64,000 nucleotides of DNA from Actinomycetes bacterium (GTDB lineage: Bacteria > Actinomycetota > Thermoleophilia > Solirubrobacterales > 70-9), in NCBI GenBank assembly GCA_016861045.1, contig BOKP01000004.1:62001-126000 (forward strand), given 5' to 3'. Each line of letters opens with the position of its first letter. Within the stretch, counting starts at the first letter, position 1. This document shows, piece by piece, positions 28,666 to 37,525 of the stretch. The notes under the pieces were generated by a model. It saw only the letters and a program-made list of their open reading frames with translations. It did not search any database and was not told where the DNA came from. The position numbers and the translations under genes are program-made.

Positions 28666-29973
28666 ATGGCCGCAGGGGTCGAGCCCGGAAGCGCGGGGAC
28701 GGCGATCTTCTTCCCCGAGAGCGCCTTCGGCCCGACCAACAACTGCGTCGGGATCGCCGATGTGATGCGGCGGCGGGGCTGGCGGGTCGTGTTCATCGCC
28801 GAGGAGTCCTTCGAGGGGGCGTTCGTCGCCAAGGGGTTCGAGGAGCGGCTGATGCGGCTCGGACCTGCGCCCGAGCAGGAGGAGGATCCGGGGCAGTTCT
28901 GGAAGGACTACATCCGCGAGACGGCGCCCGTCTTCCGCAAGCCGACGATCGAGCAGCTCGAGGGCTTCATCGCCCCGACCTTCGAGGCGCTCCTCGACGG
29001 CGCCCGCTACGTCGACGAGCGCCTCGTCGAGATCATCGACGAGGTCCGGCCCGACGTCATCGTCGAGGACAACGTCGTCGCCTTCCCGGCCCTGCCGGCG
29101 AGCGGCGTCCCCTGGGTCCGGATCGTCTCCTGCAACCCCGCCGAGGTCAAGGACCCCGACGTGCCGCCCGCGTTCTCCGGCTACCCGGCCGCCGACCGCA
29201 GCGGCTGGGACGCGTTTCGCGAGGAGTACAGGCGGGTGATCCGCCCGCTCCATCGCTCCTTCGACGAGTTCTGCCGCGAGCGCGGGGCGCCGCCCTTGCC
29301 GCCGTTCGAGCTGATCCACGACTCGCCCGACCTCAACCTCTGGCTCTACCCGGAGGCGGTCGACTACCGGCGCGCCGAGCCCCTGGCGGGAAGCTGGCGC
29401 AACCTCGAGTCCTGCGTGCGGGCCACCGACGAGCCGTGGGAGCTGCCCGAGCGCCTCGCCGGCGGCGAGCTCGCCGGGCGCCCGCTCGTCTATCTCAGCC
29501 TCGGCTCGCTCGGCTCCGGCGACGTCGGGCTGATGCGGAACCTGATCGCCGCGCTCGCCGGTGCGCCCTACCGGGTGATCGTCTCGATGGGCCCCCAGCA
29601 CGCCGAGCTCGAGCTCGCCCCGAACATGGCCGGGGCCGAGTTCCTGCCGCAGGCGTCGCTCCTGCCCGAGGTCGATCTGATCGTCACCCACGGCGGCAAC
29701 AACACGATCACCGAGGGCCTCCACTTCGGCAAGCCGATGGTCGTCCTGCCGCTGTTCTGGGACCAGTACGACAACGCCCAGCGGATCGACGAGACCGGCT
29801 TCGGCCGCCGCCTCGACACCTACGGCCACGCGCCGGAGGAGCTGACCGGCGCGATCGACGCGCTGCTCGGCGACGAGGCGCTGGCCGGCCGGCTCGCGGA
29901 CCTCTCCGCGCACCTGCGGGCGACGCCCGGGACCGAGCGCGCCGCCGGCCTGATCGCCGCCGTGGGCGGCTGA
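28666..29973 (+). CDS. Macrolide/UGT-type glycosyltransferase (GT1/GT28 fold)
   Basis: VYLSLGSLGSGDV, FLPQASLLPEVDLIVTHGGNNTITEGLHFGKPMVVLPLFWDQYDNAQR. Confidence 0.92.
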   Translation: MAAGVEPGSAGTAIFFPESAFGPTNNCVGIADVMRRRGWRVVFIAEESFEGAFVAKGFEERLMRLGPAPEQEEDPGQFWKDYIRETAPVFRKPTIEQLEGFIAPTFEALLDGARYVDERLVEIIDEVRPDVIVEDNVVAFPALPASGVPWVRIVSCNPAEVKDPDVPPAFSGYPAADRSGWDAFREEYRRVIRPLHRSFDEFCRERGAPPLPPFELIHDSPDLNLWLYPEAVDYRRAEPLAGSWRNLESCVRATDEPWELPERLAGGELAGRPLVYLSLGSLGSGDVGLMRNLIAALAGAPYRVIVSMGPQHAELELAPNMAGAEFLPQASLLPEVDLIVTHGGNNTITEGLHFGKPMVVLPLFWDQYDNAQRIDETGFGRRLDTYGHAPEELTGAIDALLGDEALAGRLADLSAHLRATPGTERAAGLIAAVGG

Positions 29974-30055
29974 CCGCGGCGGCCGACGCGTTCCGGTGGC
30001 CTCGACGAGCGCCGGCGCGGGGCGGCCGCGAGACGGGCTCCCGTAGGGTGGCCGC

Positions 30056-30898
30056 GTGAAGTTCGGGCTGTCGATCTTCCCGACCGCCGAGGCGATCCAG
30101 CCGGCCCCGCTGGCGCGGCGCGCCGAGGAGCTCGGCTTCGAGTCGCTCTGGTTCACCGAGCACACCCACATCCCGGTCGGCCGCGAGACGCCCTTCCCCG
30201 CCGGCGGCGAGCTCCCGGACGAGTACCGGCGGATCTACGACCCGTTCGTCGCCCTGACCGCGGCCGCCGCCGCGACCGACCGCCTGCTCGTCGGGACCGG
30301 CATCTGCCTGATCGTCCAGCGCGATCCGATCACCACCGCGAAGGCGGTCGCGACGATCGACCGGCTCTCCGGCGGCCGTTTCCTGTTCGGCGTCGGGGCG
30401 GGCTGGAACCTCGAGGAGATGGCCAACCACGGGACCGATCCGCGGACCCGGTTCTCGTTGATGCGCGAGCGGGTCGAGGCGATGAAGGCGATCTGGACGG
30501 CCGATGAGGCCTCCTATCACGGCCGGCACGTCGACTTCGACCCGATCTGGTCGTGGCCGAAGCCGCTCCAGCGACCGCACCCGCCGATCCTCGTAGGCGG
30601 CAACTCCGACGGCGCCCTCGACCGCGCCGTCGCGTTCGCCGACGGCTGGATGCCGAGCCCGGAGACGCGCCTGCGCGAGTTGCCGGGGCGGATCGCCGAG
30701 CTGCAGGAGCGCGCCGCGGCGGCGGGGCGGGACCGGATCCCGGTTACGTTCGCCGCCGTCAAGCCTGAGGTCGAGGCGCTCGGGCGCTACGCGGCCGCCG
30801 GCGTCGATCGCGCCGTCTTCGCGGTCCCGTCGGCCCCCGCCGCCGTGGTCGAGCCGTACCTCGACCACCTCGCCGGGCTGGTCGCCGGGCTCGGGTGA
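30056..30898 (+). CDS. LLM-class (F420-dependent type) oxidoreductase
   Basis: GLSIFPTAEAIQPAPLARRAEELGFESLWFTEHTHIP, GVGAGWNLEEMANHG. Confidence 0.92.
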   Translation: MKFGLSIFPTAEAIQPAPLARRAEELGFESLWFTEHTHIPVGRETPFPAGGELPDEYRRIYDPFVALTAAAAATDRLLVGTGICLIVQRDPITTAKAVATIDRLSGGRFLFGVGAGWNLEEMANHGTDPRTRFSLMRERVEAMKAIWTADEASYHGRHVDFDPIWSWPKPLQRPHPPILVGGNSDGALDRAVAFADGWMPSPETRLRELPGRIAELQERAAAAGRDRIPVTFAAVKPEVEALGRYAAAGVDRAVFAVPSAPAAVVEPYLDHLAGLVAGLG

Positions 30899-30915
30899 CG
30901 CAGAGGCGGCGACCC

Positions 30916-32451
30916 CTACTTGAGCTGGCGCCTGAGGATCTTGCCCGAGGCCGACTTCGGGATCGCCTCGATCCGCTCGAGCAGGCGCAGCTTCTTCTGC
31001 GGCGAGACGCGCTCGGCCACGTAGTCCATGATCTCCTCGTCGGTGACCTCCCCGGAGCAGACGACGAACCCCTTCGGCAGCTCACCGGCCTCTTCGTCCG
31101 GAACGCCGATCACGGCGCAGTCGGCGACCGCCGGGTGGGTGATCAGGACCGCCTCGAGCTCGGCCGGCGGGACCTGGAAGCCCTTGTACTTGATCAGCTC
31201 CTTGAGCCGGTCGACGATCGTGAAGTAGCCGTCCTCGTCGACCTCGGCGATGTCGCCGGTGTGAAGCCAGCCGTCGGCGTCGATCGTGTGCCTGGTCGCC
31301 GACTCGTTGTTGAGGTAGCCGGCCATCACCTGCGGGCCGCGGACCCAGAGCTCGCCGCGCTCGGCGTCCTCGCCGGTCTCGGGGTCGACGAGGCGGGACT
31401 CGGTCCCGGGCACCGCCAGCCCGATCGTGCCCGGCTTGATCCGCTCCGGCTCGATCGGGCAGACGTGCGTGACCGGGCTCGTCTCCGTCATCCCGTAGCC
31501 CTGCACGGCCGGCGCGCCGATCCGCTCGGCGACGGCGACGCTGAGCTCGGCGCCGAGCGGCGCCGCCCCGGAGAGGATAATGCGCAGGCTCGACAGGTCG
31601 GCGCCGTCGACGGCGGGGTGCTTGGCCAGCGCCAGTGCGATCGGCGGCACGACGTGGGCGAGCGAGACCCGGTGCTTCTCGATCAGGCCGAGGAACTGGT
31701 CGAGGTCGAAGCGGGGCATCGTCACGATCGGCACCCCGTTGCGGAGGCCGAGGTTCATGATCACGGTCTGCCCGTAGATGTGGAAGAAGGGCAGGACGCC
31801 GATCAGCACGTCGCCCTCGACGAGGTCGAAGGCGCCGGTGGTCTGCTCGACGTTGGCGATCAGGTTCCGGTGGGTGAGCATCACCCCCTTCGGCAGCCCG
31901 GTCGTACCGCTCGAGTAGGGGAGCGCGGCGAGGTCCGTGGCGGGGTCGACCTCGACCGCCGGAGGCGCCGCCCCCTCGCCGAGCAGGTCGGCGAGGGTCG
32001 GCTCGCCGCCCTCGGAGGGGCCGACGACGACGACGTCGTCGATCCCGGCGGCGGCAGCCGCCGCGCGCGCCGTCTCCAGGAACGGCGCGACCGTGAACAG
32101 CATCCTCGCCCCCGAGTCGGTGAGCTGGTGCTCGAGCTCGCGCTCGGTGTAGAGCGGGTTCGCGGTCGTGTTCGTCGCGTTGGCGCGGAGCACGCCGTGG
32201 AAGACCACCGCGTACTCGGGCAGGTTCGGCATGAAGACGGCGACGACGTCGCCCCGCCCGACCCCGCGCGCTGCCAGCGCCCCGGCCAGCGCCTCGACCC
32301 GGCGCTCGAGCTCGGCGAAGCCGACCGTCCGCCCGGTCGGCCCGTCGATCAGCGCCGGCCGGTCGCCGAGGCGGTCGGCTCCGGCGAGCGTGTAGGTGGC
32401 GAGATCGACGTCGGGGATCTCGGGTGCGGGCGGCGCTTCGACGATCGGCAC
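30916..32451 (-). CDS. AMP-dependent acyl-CoA synthetase (4-coumarate-CoA ligase-like)
   Basis: PYSSGTTGLPKGVMLTHRNL, QGYGMTETSPV, WLHTGDIAEVDEDGYFTIVDRLKELIKYKGFQV, KSASGKILRR. Confidence 0.95.
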   Translation of the reverse strand: MPIVEAPPAPEIPDVDLATYTLAGADRLGDRPALIDGPTGRTVGFAELERRVEALAGALAARGVGRGDVVAVFMPNLPEYAVVFHGVLRANATNTTANPLYTERELEHQLTDSGARMLFTVAPFLETARAAAAAAGIDDVVVVGPSEGGEPTLADLLGEGAAPPAVEVDPATDLAALPYSSGTTGLPKGVMLTHRNLIANVEQTTGAFDLVEGDVLIGVLPFFHIYGQTVIMNLGLRNGVPIVTMPRFDLDQFLGLIEKHRVSLAHVVPPIALALAKHPAVDGADLSSLRIILSGAAPLGAELSVAVAERIGAPAVQGYGMTETSPVTHVCPIEPERIKPGTIGLAVPGTESRLVDPETGEDAERGELWVRGPQVMAGYLNNESATRHTIDADGWLHTGDIAEVDEDGYFTIVDRLKELIKYKGFQVPPAELEAVLITHPAVADCAVIGVPDEEAGELPKGFVVCSGEVTDEEIMDYVAERVSPQKKLRLLERIEAIPKSASGKILRRQLK

Positions 32452-32555
32452 GGACGGTCTCTCCTCGGGTCGGGGGTCGCAGCGGCGAGCCTACCGGCAT
32501 GGAACCGGCCCCGGGCGCCGGCCTCCCTCCACGCCGGCGACGATCGTGCTATCGT

Positions 32556-32584
32556 GTACGCGCACGTACAACTGTGAAGTTGTA
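32556..32584. promoter_or_regulatory. Candidate ArsR-type operator (two adjacent/overlapping inverted repeats)
   Basis: GTACG-CGCA-CGTAC (32556-32569) and TACAACT-GTGA-AGTTGTA (32567-32584), 22 bp upstream of the ArsR ATG; AAAGGAGAA RBS follows. Confidence 0.65.
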
Positions 32585-32605
32585 GAACAGTAAAGGAGAA
32601 CCCCG

Positions 32606-32944
32606 ATGACGATGCCCAGTCCGATCCCCGACGATCTCGCCGAGATGATCGCCGCGCGGCTGCGGGTGATCGGCGACCCGAGCCGGATCCGCATCCTCGA
32701 CCAGCTTCGCGATGGCGAGCTCTCCGTCACCGCGCTCGCCCGCCGCCTCGAGACGAGCCAGCAGAACGTCTCCAAGCATCTGGGGATCCTTCACCAGGCC
32801 GGGATCGTCAGCCGCCGCAGGGACGGAACCAGCGCCCTCTACAGCGTCGCCGACGAGAGCGTCTACGAGCTCTGCGAGCAGATCTGCGGCGGCCTGCAGA
32901 GCCGCCTGTCCGAGCTCAGCGAGATGGTCGGAGGCCGGTCGTGA
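32606..32944 (+). CDS. ArsR-family transcriptional regulator
   Basis: RLRVIGDPSRIRILDQLRDGELSVTALARRLETSQQNVSKHLGILHQAGIVSRRRDGTSALYSV. Confidence 0.95.
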   Translation: MTMPSPIPDDLAEMIAARLRVIGDPSRIRILDQLRDGELSVTALARRLETSQQNVSKHLGILHQAGIVSRRRDGTSALYSVADESVYELCEQICGGLQSRLSELSEMVGGRS

Positions 32945-33180
32945 GCGGCGGCCGCGAGACCGACGGCGACCGCCGCTGGCCGCTCGAGCGGGCGCTGTTC
33001 GCGATCGCCGGCACGTTCGTCCTGATCGGCGCCGCCCTGAGCGCGCTCGTCAGCCCCTGGTTCCTGCTGCTCGTCGCCTTCGTCGGGCTCAACCAGTGGC
33101 TCTTCGTGCTCGCCGGCGATTGCCCGATGTCGCTGTTTCTCACCCGGGTCTTCCACCTCCGCAGGCTGGTGGCGAGGTGA
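32941..33180 (+). CDS. DUF2892-type small membrane protein
   Basis: WPLERALFAIAGTFVLIGAALSALVSPWFLLLVAFVGLNQWLFVLAGDCPMSLFL; overlaps the ArsR stop. Confidence 0.82.
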   Translation: MSGGRETDGDRRWPLERALFAIAGTFVLIGAALSALVSPWFLLLVAFVGLNQWLFVLAGDCPMSLFLTRVFHLRRLVAR

Positions 33181-35327
33181 GCGGCGCCGTCCCGTCCGAG
33201 CCGCTCGCGCCGACGCCGGTCGCCGGATCGGGGCCGATCGGTCGCCTCGGCCGCTGGGCGGCCGAGCGCCGCCGGCTCGTCTTCGCCGCCTGGGCGCTGA
33301 TCGCCGTCGGGCTCGGGATCTTCGCGCCGAAGGTCGAGCACGCGCTCTCCGGCGCCGGCTGGCAGGCCGACGGCTCCGAGTCCGTCGCGGTCCGCGATCT
33401 CGTCCAGCGCGAGTTCGGCGGCCTCGATAGCACCGGGCTCATGGTCGTCGTCCACAGCGACCGCCAGACGGCCGATCAGCCCGCGTTCGGGTCGGTCGTC
33501 GATCGGGTCGCGGCCAGGCTCGAGGCCGACCCCCGGATCGCTGCGGTGAGCCCGCCGCGGCCCGGCAGCACCGTCAGCGACGACGGGCACACCGCGGTCG
33601 TGGTCGGAGGCGCCGCCGTCGACAGCAACGAGATGGTTCGCGCCGCCGACGACCTCGGCCCGGCCCTGACCGCGCTCGGCAACGACGAGGTCGCGGTCGA
33701 GGTCACCGGCTCCTCGGCGATGTGGGCCGACTTCAACGAGGCCAACCGCGAGGCGATGATGAAGTCGGAGATGATCAGCTGGCCGGTGACGCTGGCTATC
33801 CTCGTCCTCGCGTTCGGCTCGCTCGTCGCGGCGGGGCTGCCCCTGCTGCTGACGATCCTCGGCCTCGTCGCCTCCGCGGGCTCCCTCTACCTGCTCACCG
33901 AGCTGGCGCCGATCTCGATCTGGGCGATGAACTTCGCCCTGATGTTCGCGCTCGCGCTCGGGATCGACTACGCGCTGTTCATCGTCTACCGCTTCCGCGG
34001 CGCCCTGTTCGGCTCCGGCCGCGATCCGCTCGACGCCGTCGAGGAGACGATGGATACCGCCGGCAAGGCCGTGCTCTTCAGCGGCGTCACGGTGCTGATA
34101 TCGCTCAGCGCGGTGATGCTCGTCGACAGCCCGGCCTTCCGCTCGATGGCCCTCGGGATCATGCTCTCGGTGATCTTCGTCCTCGCCGCGGCTCTGACCC
34201 TGCTGCCGGCGGTGCTCGGCCGGCTCGGGCCGAGGGTCGATCGCCTCGCGCTCCCCTGGGTCCACTCCGGCGAGCACCGCTCGCCCCGCTTCGCCGCGTG
34301 GGGCGAGCGGCTCTGGCGCCGTCCCTGGCTGCCGGGCGTCGCCACCGTCCTGTTGCTGGTGGCGCTGGCGCTGCCGGTGCTCCGGCTCGACACCGGCATG
34401 CCGTCGATCAAGGTCGTGCCCGGCGAGGACACCTCGCGCCAGGGCTACGAGCTCGTCCAGGGCGGGTTCGGCCCCGGCGCCACCGGCGCCCTCCAGGTCG
34501 TCGCGCCGGCGGACGAGGCGGCCGCGGCGACGCGGGCGCTCGAGGCCGATCCCGGGATCGCGATGGTTGCGCCGGCCGCGCCCGGAGCCTCGGGCGAGGT
34601 CGTGATGATCCAGGCGGTGCCGGCCGCCGACCCCTCCGCCGACGCGATCGGCGCGACGATCGACCGGCTCCGGGCCGAGCTTCCCGCCGGCGCGAGCGTC
34701 GGCGGCGCGGTCGCCGAGAACCACGATCTCGAGGCCGAGCTGGCGGCGAAGACGCCGCTGGTGATCGGGGTCGTCCTCGCGCTCGGCTTCCTCCTGCTCC
34801 TGGTCGCCCTGCAGGCGCCGGTCGTCGCCGTCCTCGGCGTCGTCACGAACCTGCTCGCGGTGGCCGCCGCGTTCGGGATCGCCGAGCTGATCTTCCAGGA
34901 GGGCCATGGAGCGGGCCTGCTCGGCTTCGAGTCGCAGGGCTTCCTCGACGCCTGGGGGCCGGTCTTCTTCTTCGCGATGATCTTCGCGATCAGCATGGAC
35001 TACACGGTCTTCCTGCTGTCGAGCGCGAAGGAGCACTGGGACCGCAGCGGCGACCCGCGCGAGGCGATGGTCGGAGGGCTCGCCCACTCCGGTCGCGTCA
35101 TCTTCGCCGCCGCCGCGGTGATGGTCGCCGTCTTCTTCACCTTCGCGCTGTCGGGGCCGCTGCCGCCGAAGGAGATGGGGATCATCCTCGGGATCGCGGT
35201 CCTGCTCGATGCCCTCCTGGTCCGCCTCCTGCTCGTGCCGGTGCTGCTGCGCGCGGTCGGGGCGGCGGCGTGGTGGCGCCCGCGCTGGCTCGCCCGGGTC
35301 CTGCCCGAGGTCCGCTTCGGGCACTGA
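33177..35327 (+). CDS. MMPL/RND-family transporter
   Basis: GTG start 33177; two repeated RND halves, ALGIDYALFIVYRFR, AISMDYTVFLLSSAKEHWDRSGDPREAM. Confidence 0.93.
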   Translation: MSGAVPSEPLAPTPVAGSGPIGRLGRWAAERRRLVFAAWALIAVGLGIFAPKVEHALSGAGWQADGSESVAVRDLVQREFGGLDSTGLMVVVHSDRQTADQPAFGSVVDRVAARLEADPRIAAVSPPRPGSTVSDDGHTAVVVGGAAVDSNEMVRAADDLGPALTALGNDEVAVEVTGSSAMWADFNEANREAMMKSEMISWPVTLAILVLAFGSLVAAGLPLLLTILGLVASAGSLYLLTELAPISIWAMNFALMFALALGIDYALFIVYRFRGALFGSGRDPLDAVEETMDTAGKAVLFSGVTVLISLSAVMLVDSPAFRSMALGIMLSVIFVLAAALTLLPAVLGRLGPRVDRLALPWVHSGEHRSPRFAAWGERLWRRPWLPGVATVLLLVALALPVLRLDTGMPSIKVVPGEDTSRQGYELVQGGFGPGATGALQVVAPADEAAAATRALEADPGIAMVAPAAPGASGEVVMIQAVPAADPSADAIGATIDRLRAELPAGASVGGAVAENHDLEAELAAKTPLVIGVVLALGFLLLLVALQAPVVAVLGVVTNLLAVAAAFGIAELIFQEGHGAGLLGFESQGFLDAWGPVFFFAMIFAISMDYTVFLLSSAKEHWDRSGDPREAMVGGLAHSGRVIFAAAAVMVAVFFTFALSGPLPPKEMGIILGIAVLLDALLVRLLLVPVLLRAVGAAAWWRPRWLARVLPEVRFGH

Positions 35328-35431
35328 GCCCGCCGGCGCCGCGCATGGCCGGTGGCCGGCCCCGCGTCGATGCCGGCGGCTCGTCCCGGGGGCCCCGGAC
35401 CCCCGCGATCGATTCGTCTAGGGTCGCGCGG

Positions 35432-36295
35432 ATGGCGCGGCGATTCGAGCTCCGCGGCCGGACGGCGCTGGTCACCGGCGCCGGACGCGGCATCGGCCTG
35501 GCGACGGCGGGCGAGCTGTCGCGCCGCGGCGCGAACGTCGTCGTCGTCGATCTCGACCCCGGGGTCACCGGGCCGGCCGCGGAGTCGCTGGCCGGCGACG
35601 CGATCGGGATCGCCGCCGACGTCACCGACCGGGCCGCCCTGCAGCGGGCGGTCGCCACGGCGACGGAGCGGTTCGGCGGGATCGACGTCGTCGTCGCCAA
35701 CGCCGGCGTCGCATCGCCGCCGGCGACCTTCAGGGCGGTTCCGACCGAGACGTTCGAGCGGGTCATCGAGGTCAACCTTCACGGCGTCCACAGGACCGTC
35801 GCGGCGGCGCTCGAGCAGGTCATCGCACGGCGCGGGCACGTCGTCCTGATCGGCTCGATCTACTCGTTCTTCAACGGCGCCGGCGCGACCGCCTACGCGA
35901 TGTCGAAGGCCGCCGTCGAGCAGCTCGGTCGGGCGCTCCGGGTCGAGCTCGCCCGCCACGGGGCCGGCTCGACGGTCGCCTACTTCGGCTTCATCGACAC
36001 CGAGATGGTCCACCGCGCGATCGACGCCGACCCGCTCGCCCCGCGTCTTCTCGCCACCCAGCCGGGATGGCTGAGGAAGCGGCTGGGGCCGGCGGCCGCG
36101 GGTCGTGCGATCGCCGACGCGATCGAGCGCCGGACGCCGCGCGTAGTCCGCCCCCGCCGCTGGACGCCCCTCTCGGCCCTGCGCGGCCTGATCAATCCGG
36201 CGATCGACCGGTCGCTGGTCGCCAGAGGTGACGTCCAGGACGTCGTCGCCCTGCTCGATGAGCGCGGCGGCGAGGAGCAGCCGACGACGGCGTAG
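35432..36295 (+). CDS. Short-chain dehydrogenase/reductase
   Basis: ALVTGAGRGIGLATAGELSRRGA, VVVANAGVAS, YAMSKAAVEQLGRALRVEL. Confidence 0.93.
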   Translation: MARRFELRGRTALVTGAGRGIGLATAGELSRRGANVVVVDLDPGVTGPAAESLAGDAIGIAADVTDRAALQRAVATATERFGGIDVVVANAGVASPPATFRAVPTETFERVIEVNLHGVHRTVAAALEQVIARRGHVVLIGSIYSFFNGAGATAYAMSKAAVEQLGRALRVELARHGAGSTVAYFGFIDTEMVHRAIDADPLAPRLLATQPGWLRKRLGPAAAGRAIADAIERRTPRVVRPRRWTPLSALRGLINPAIDRSLVARGDVQDVVALLDERGGEEQPTTA

Positions 36296-36297
36296 GG

Positions 36298-37029
36298 ATG
36301 CGATCCGGGCCGCGCCGCGCAGTCCGCGCCCGGATCGAGGGCGCGCCTCCCGGCGACGGCCTGGTGGCGGCGATCCGCGATCGCGCCCGCGACCTCGGCC
36401 TGCTCGGGTGGGTGCGCCGGGACGGCGGGATCGTGGCCGTCCACGCCGAGGGCGGCCCGGACGCGATCGCCGATCTGGTCGCGCTGATCGGCGCCGAGGC
36501 CGGCTCCGCGGCGGCGGTCGAGGCGGTCGAGCCCGAGGGCCACGAGCAGTTCGCGACCCGCGGAGTCCGCGCCGGGTCGTTCGTCGTCCGCGAGCACCGG
36601 GCACGGAGCCGTCGCTTCGAGCTCCGGCTCGAGGTCGGGGCCCGAATGCGCTCATGGACCGTTCCGAAGGGGCCGTCGCTCGATCCCGCCGTCAAGCGGA
36701 TGGCGATCGCGGCCCCCGACCGCGATCCCGCCGACAACGAGAGCGAGGGCGCGGCTGGCGACGGCGCCGCGATCGTCTGGGACCGCGGCGGCTACGAGCA
36801 GGGCGGCCGCGTCCCGTGGCCGGAGGCGCTGGAGCGCGGCCACGCCGTCTTCGTCCTCCACGGCGAGAAGCTCCGCGGGGGGTTCGCGCTGCAGCGGACC
36901 GGCGGAGCGAACCCGCGCTGGCTGCTCGTCAAGCGGGTCGACGAAGAGGCCCGGCCCGGCTCCGACATCGTCGCCGAGCAGCCGCGCTCGCCGGTCAGCG
37001 GCCGCTCGCTCGACGAGATCGGGCCCTGA
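36298..37029 (+). CDS. Acylphosphatase-like domain fused to LigD 3'-phosphoesterase-like domain (both apparently catalytically degenerate)
   Basis: N-terminus VRARIEGAPPGDGLVAAIRDRARDLGLLGWVRRDGGIVAVHAEG; C-terminus FVVREHRARSRRFELRLEVGARMRSWTVPKGPSLDPAVKRMAI...IVWDRGGYEQ...LHGEKLRGGFALQRTGG...WLLVKR. Confidence 0.75.
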   Translation: MRSGPRRAVRARIEGAPPGDGLVAAIRDRARDLGLLGWVRRDGGIVAVHAEGGPDAIADLVALIGAEAGSAAAVEAVEPEGHEQFATRGVRAGSFVVREHRARSRRFELRLEVGARMRSWTVPKGPSLDPAVKRMAIAAPDRDPADNESEGAAGDGAAIVWDRGGYEQGGRVPWPEALERGHAVFVLHGEKLRGGFALQRTGGANPRWLLVKRVDEEARPGSDIVAEQPRSPVSGRSLDEIGP

Positions 37030-37038
37030 GCCCCGCGC

Positions 37039-37314
37039 TCAGCCGACCTCGAACCGCTCGAGGCCCTCGACCGCGGACGCCCGCTCCTCGACGCGTTCCA
37101 CCCGGGCGCCCCGGGGCCCGGCCGCGCAGGCGGCGGCGACCGCGGCGACGCCGGCCGGCGCGCCCTCGAGGTGGACGCGAACGGTCCCGTCGGGTGCGTT
37201 GATCGCCCGGCCGCGGACACCCCGGCGATCGGCCTCGCTGCGGACGAAGGCACGGAAGAAGACGCCCTGGACGCGGCCGTGGACGACGAGGTCGCAGCCG
37301 ATCTCCTCAGCCAT
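37039..37314 (-). CDS. acyP: Acylphosphatase
   Basis: VVHGRVQGVFFRAFVRSEADRRGVRGRAINAPDGTVRVHLEG; conserved Arg and Asn retained. Confidence 0.9.
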   Translation of the reverse strand: MAEEIGCDLVVHGRVQGVFFRAFVRSEADRRGVRGRAINAPDGTVRVHLEGAPAGVAAVAAACAAGPRGARVERVEERASAVEGLERFEVG

Positions 37315-37505
37315 CGCATGTCTTCCGGCGGGTCACGACCCCATCTAACCGGAAGCCCCCGGGCCGGGAAGCGGCCGTCCGGCGGCCGCAGGCCCGCGTC
37401 GGCCCCGGAGCCCGGGTCGGGAGCGGCGGGCGGCGCGACCCGCCGCGGTTGCCGAAGCGCGCCGAACCGACCGGCCGGGGGAGCCGACGCGACCGACGCC
37501 CGGCC

Positions 37506-37523
37506 GCCCCGCTCCGGCGGGGC
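37506..37523 (-). terminator. Hairpin 3' of the FAD oxidoreductase gene
   Basis: GCCCCGC-TCCG-GCGGGGC perfect 7-bp stem, just past the stop. Confidence 0.5.
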
Positions 37524-37525
37524 GC

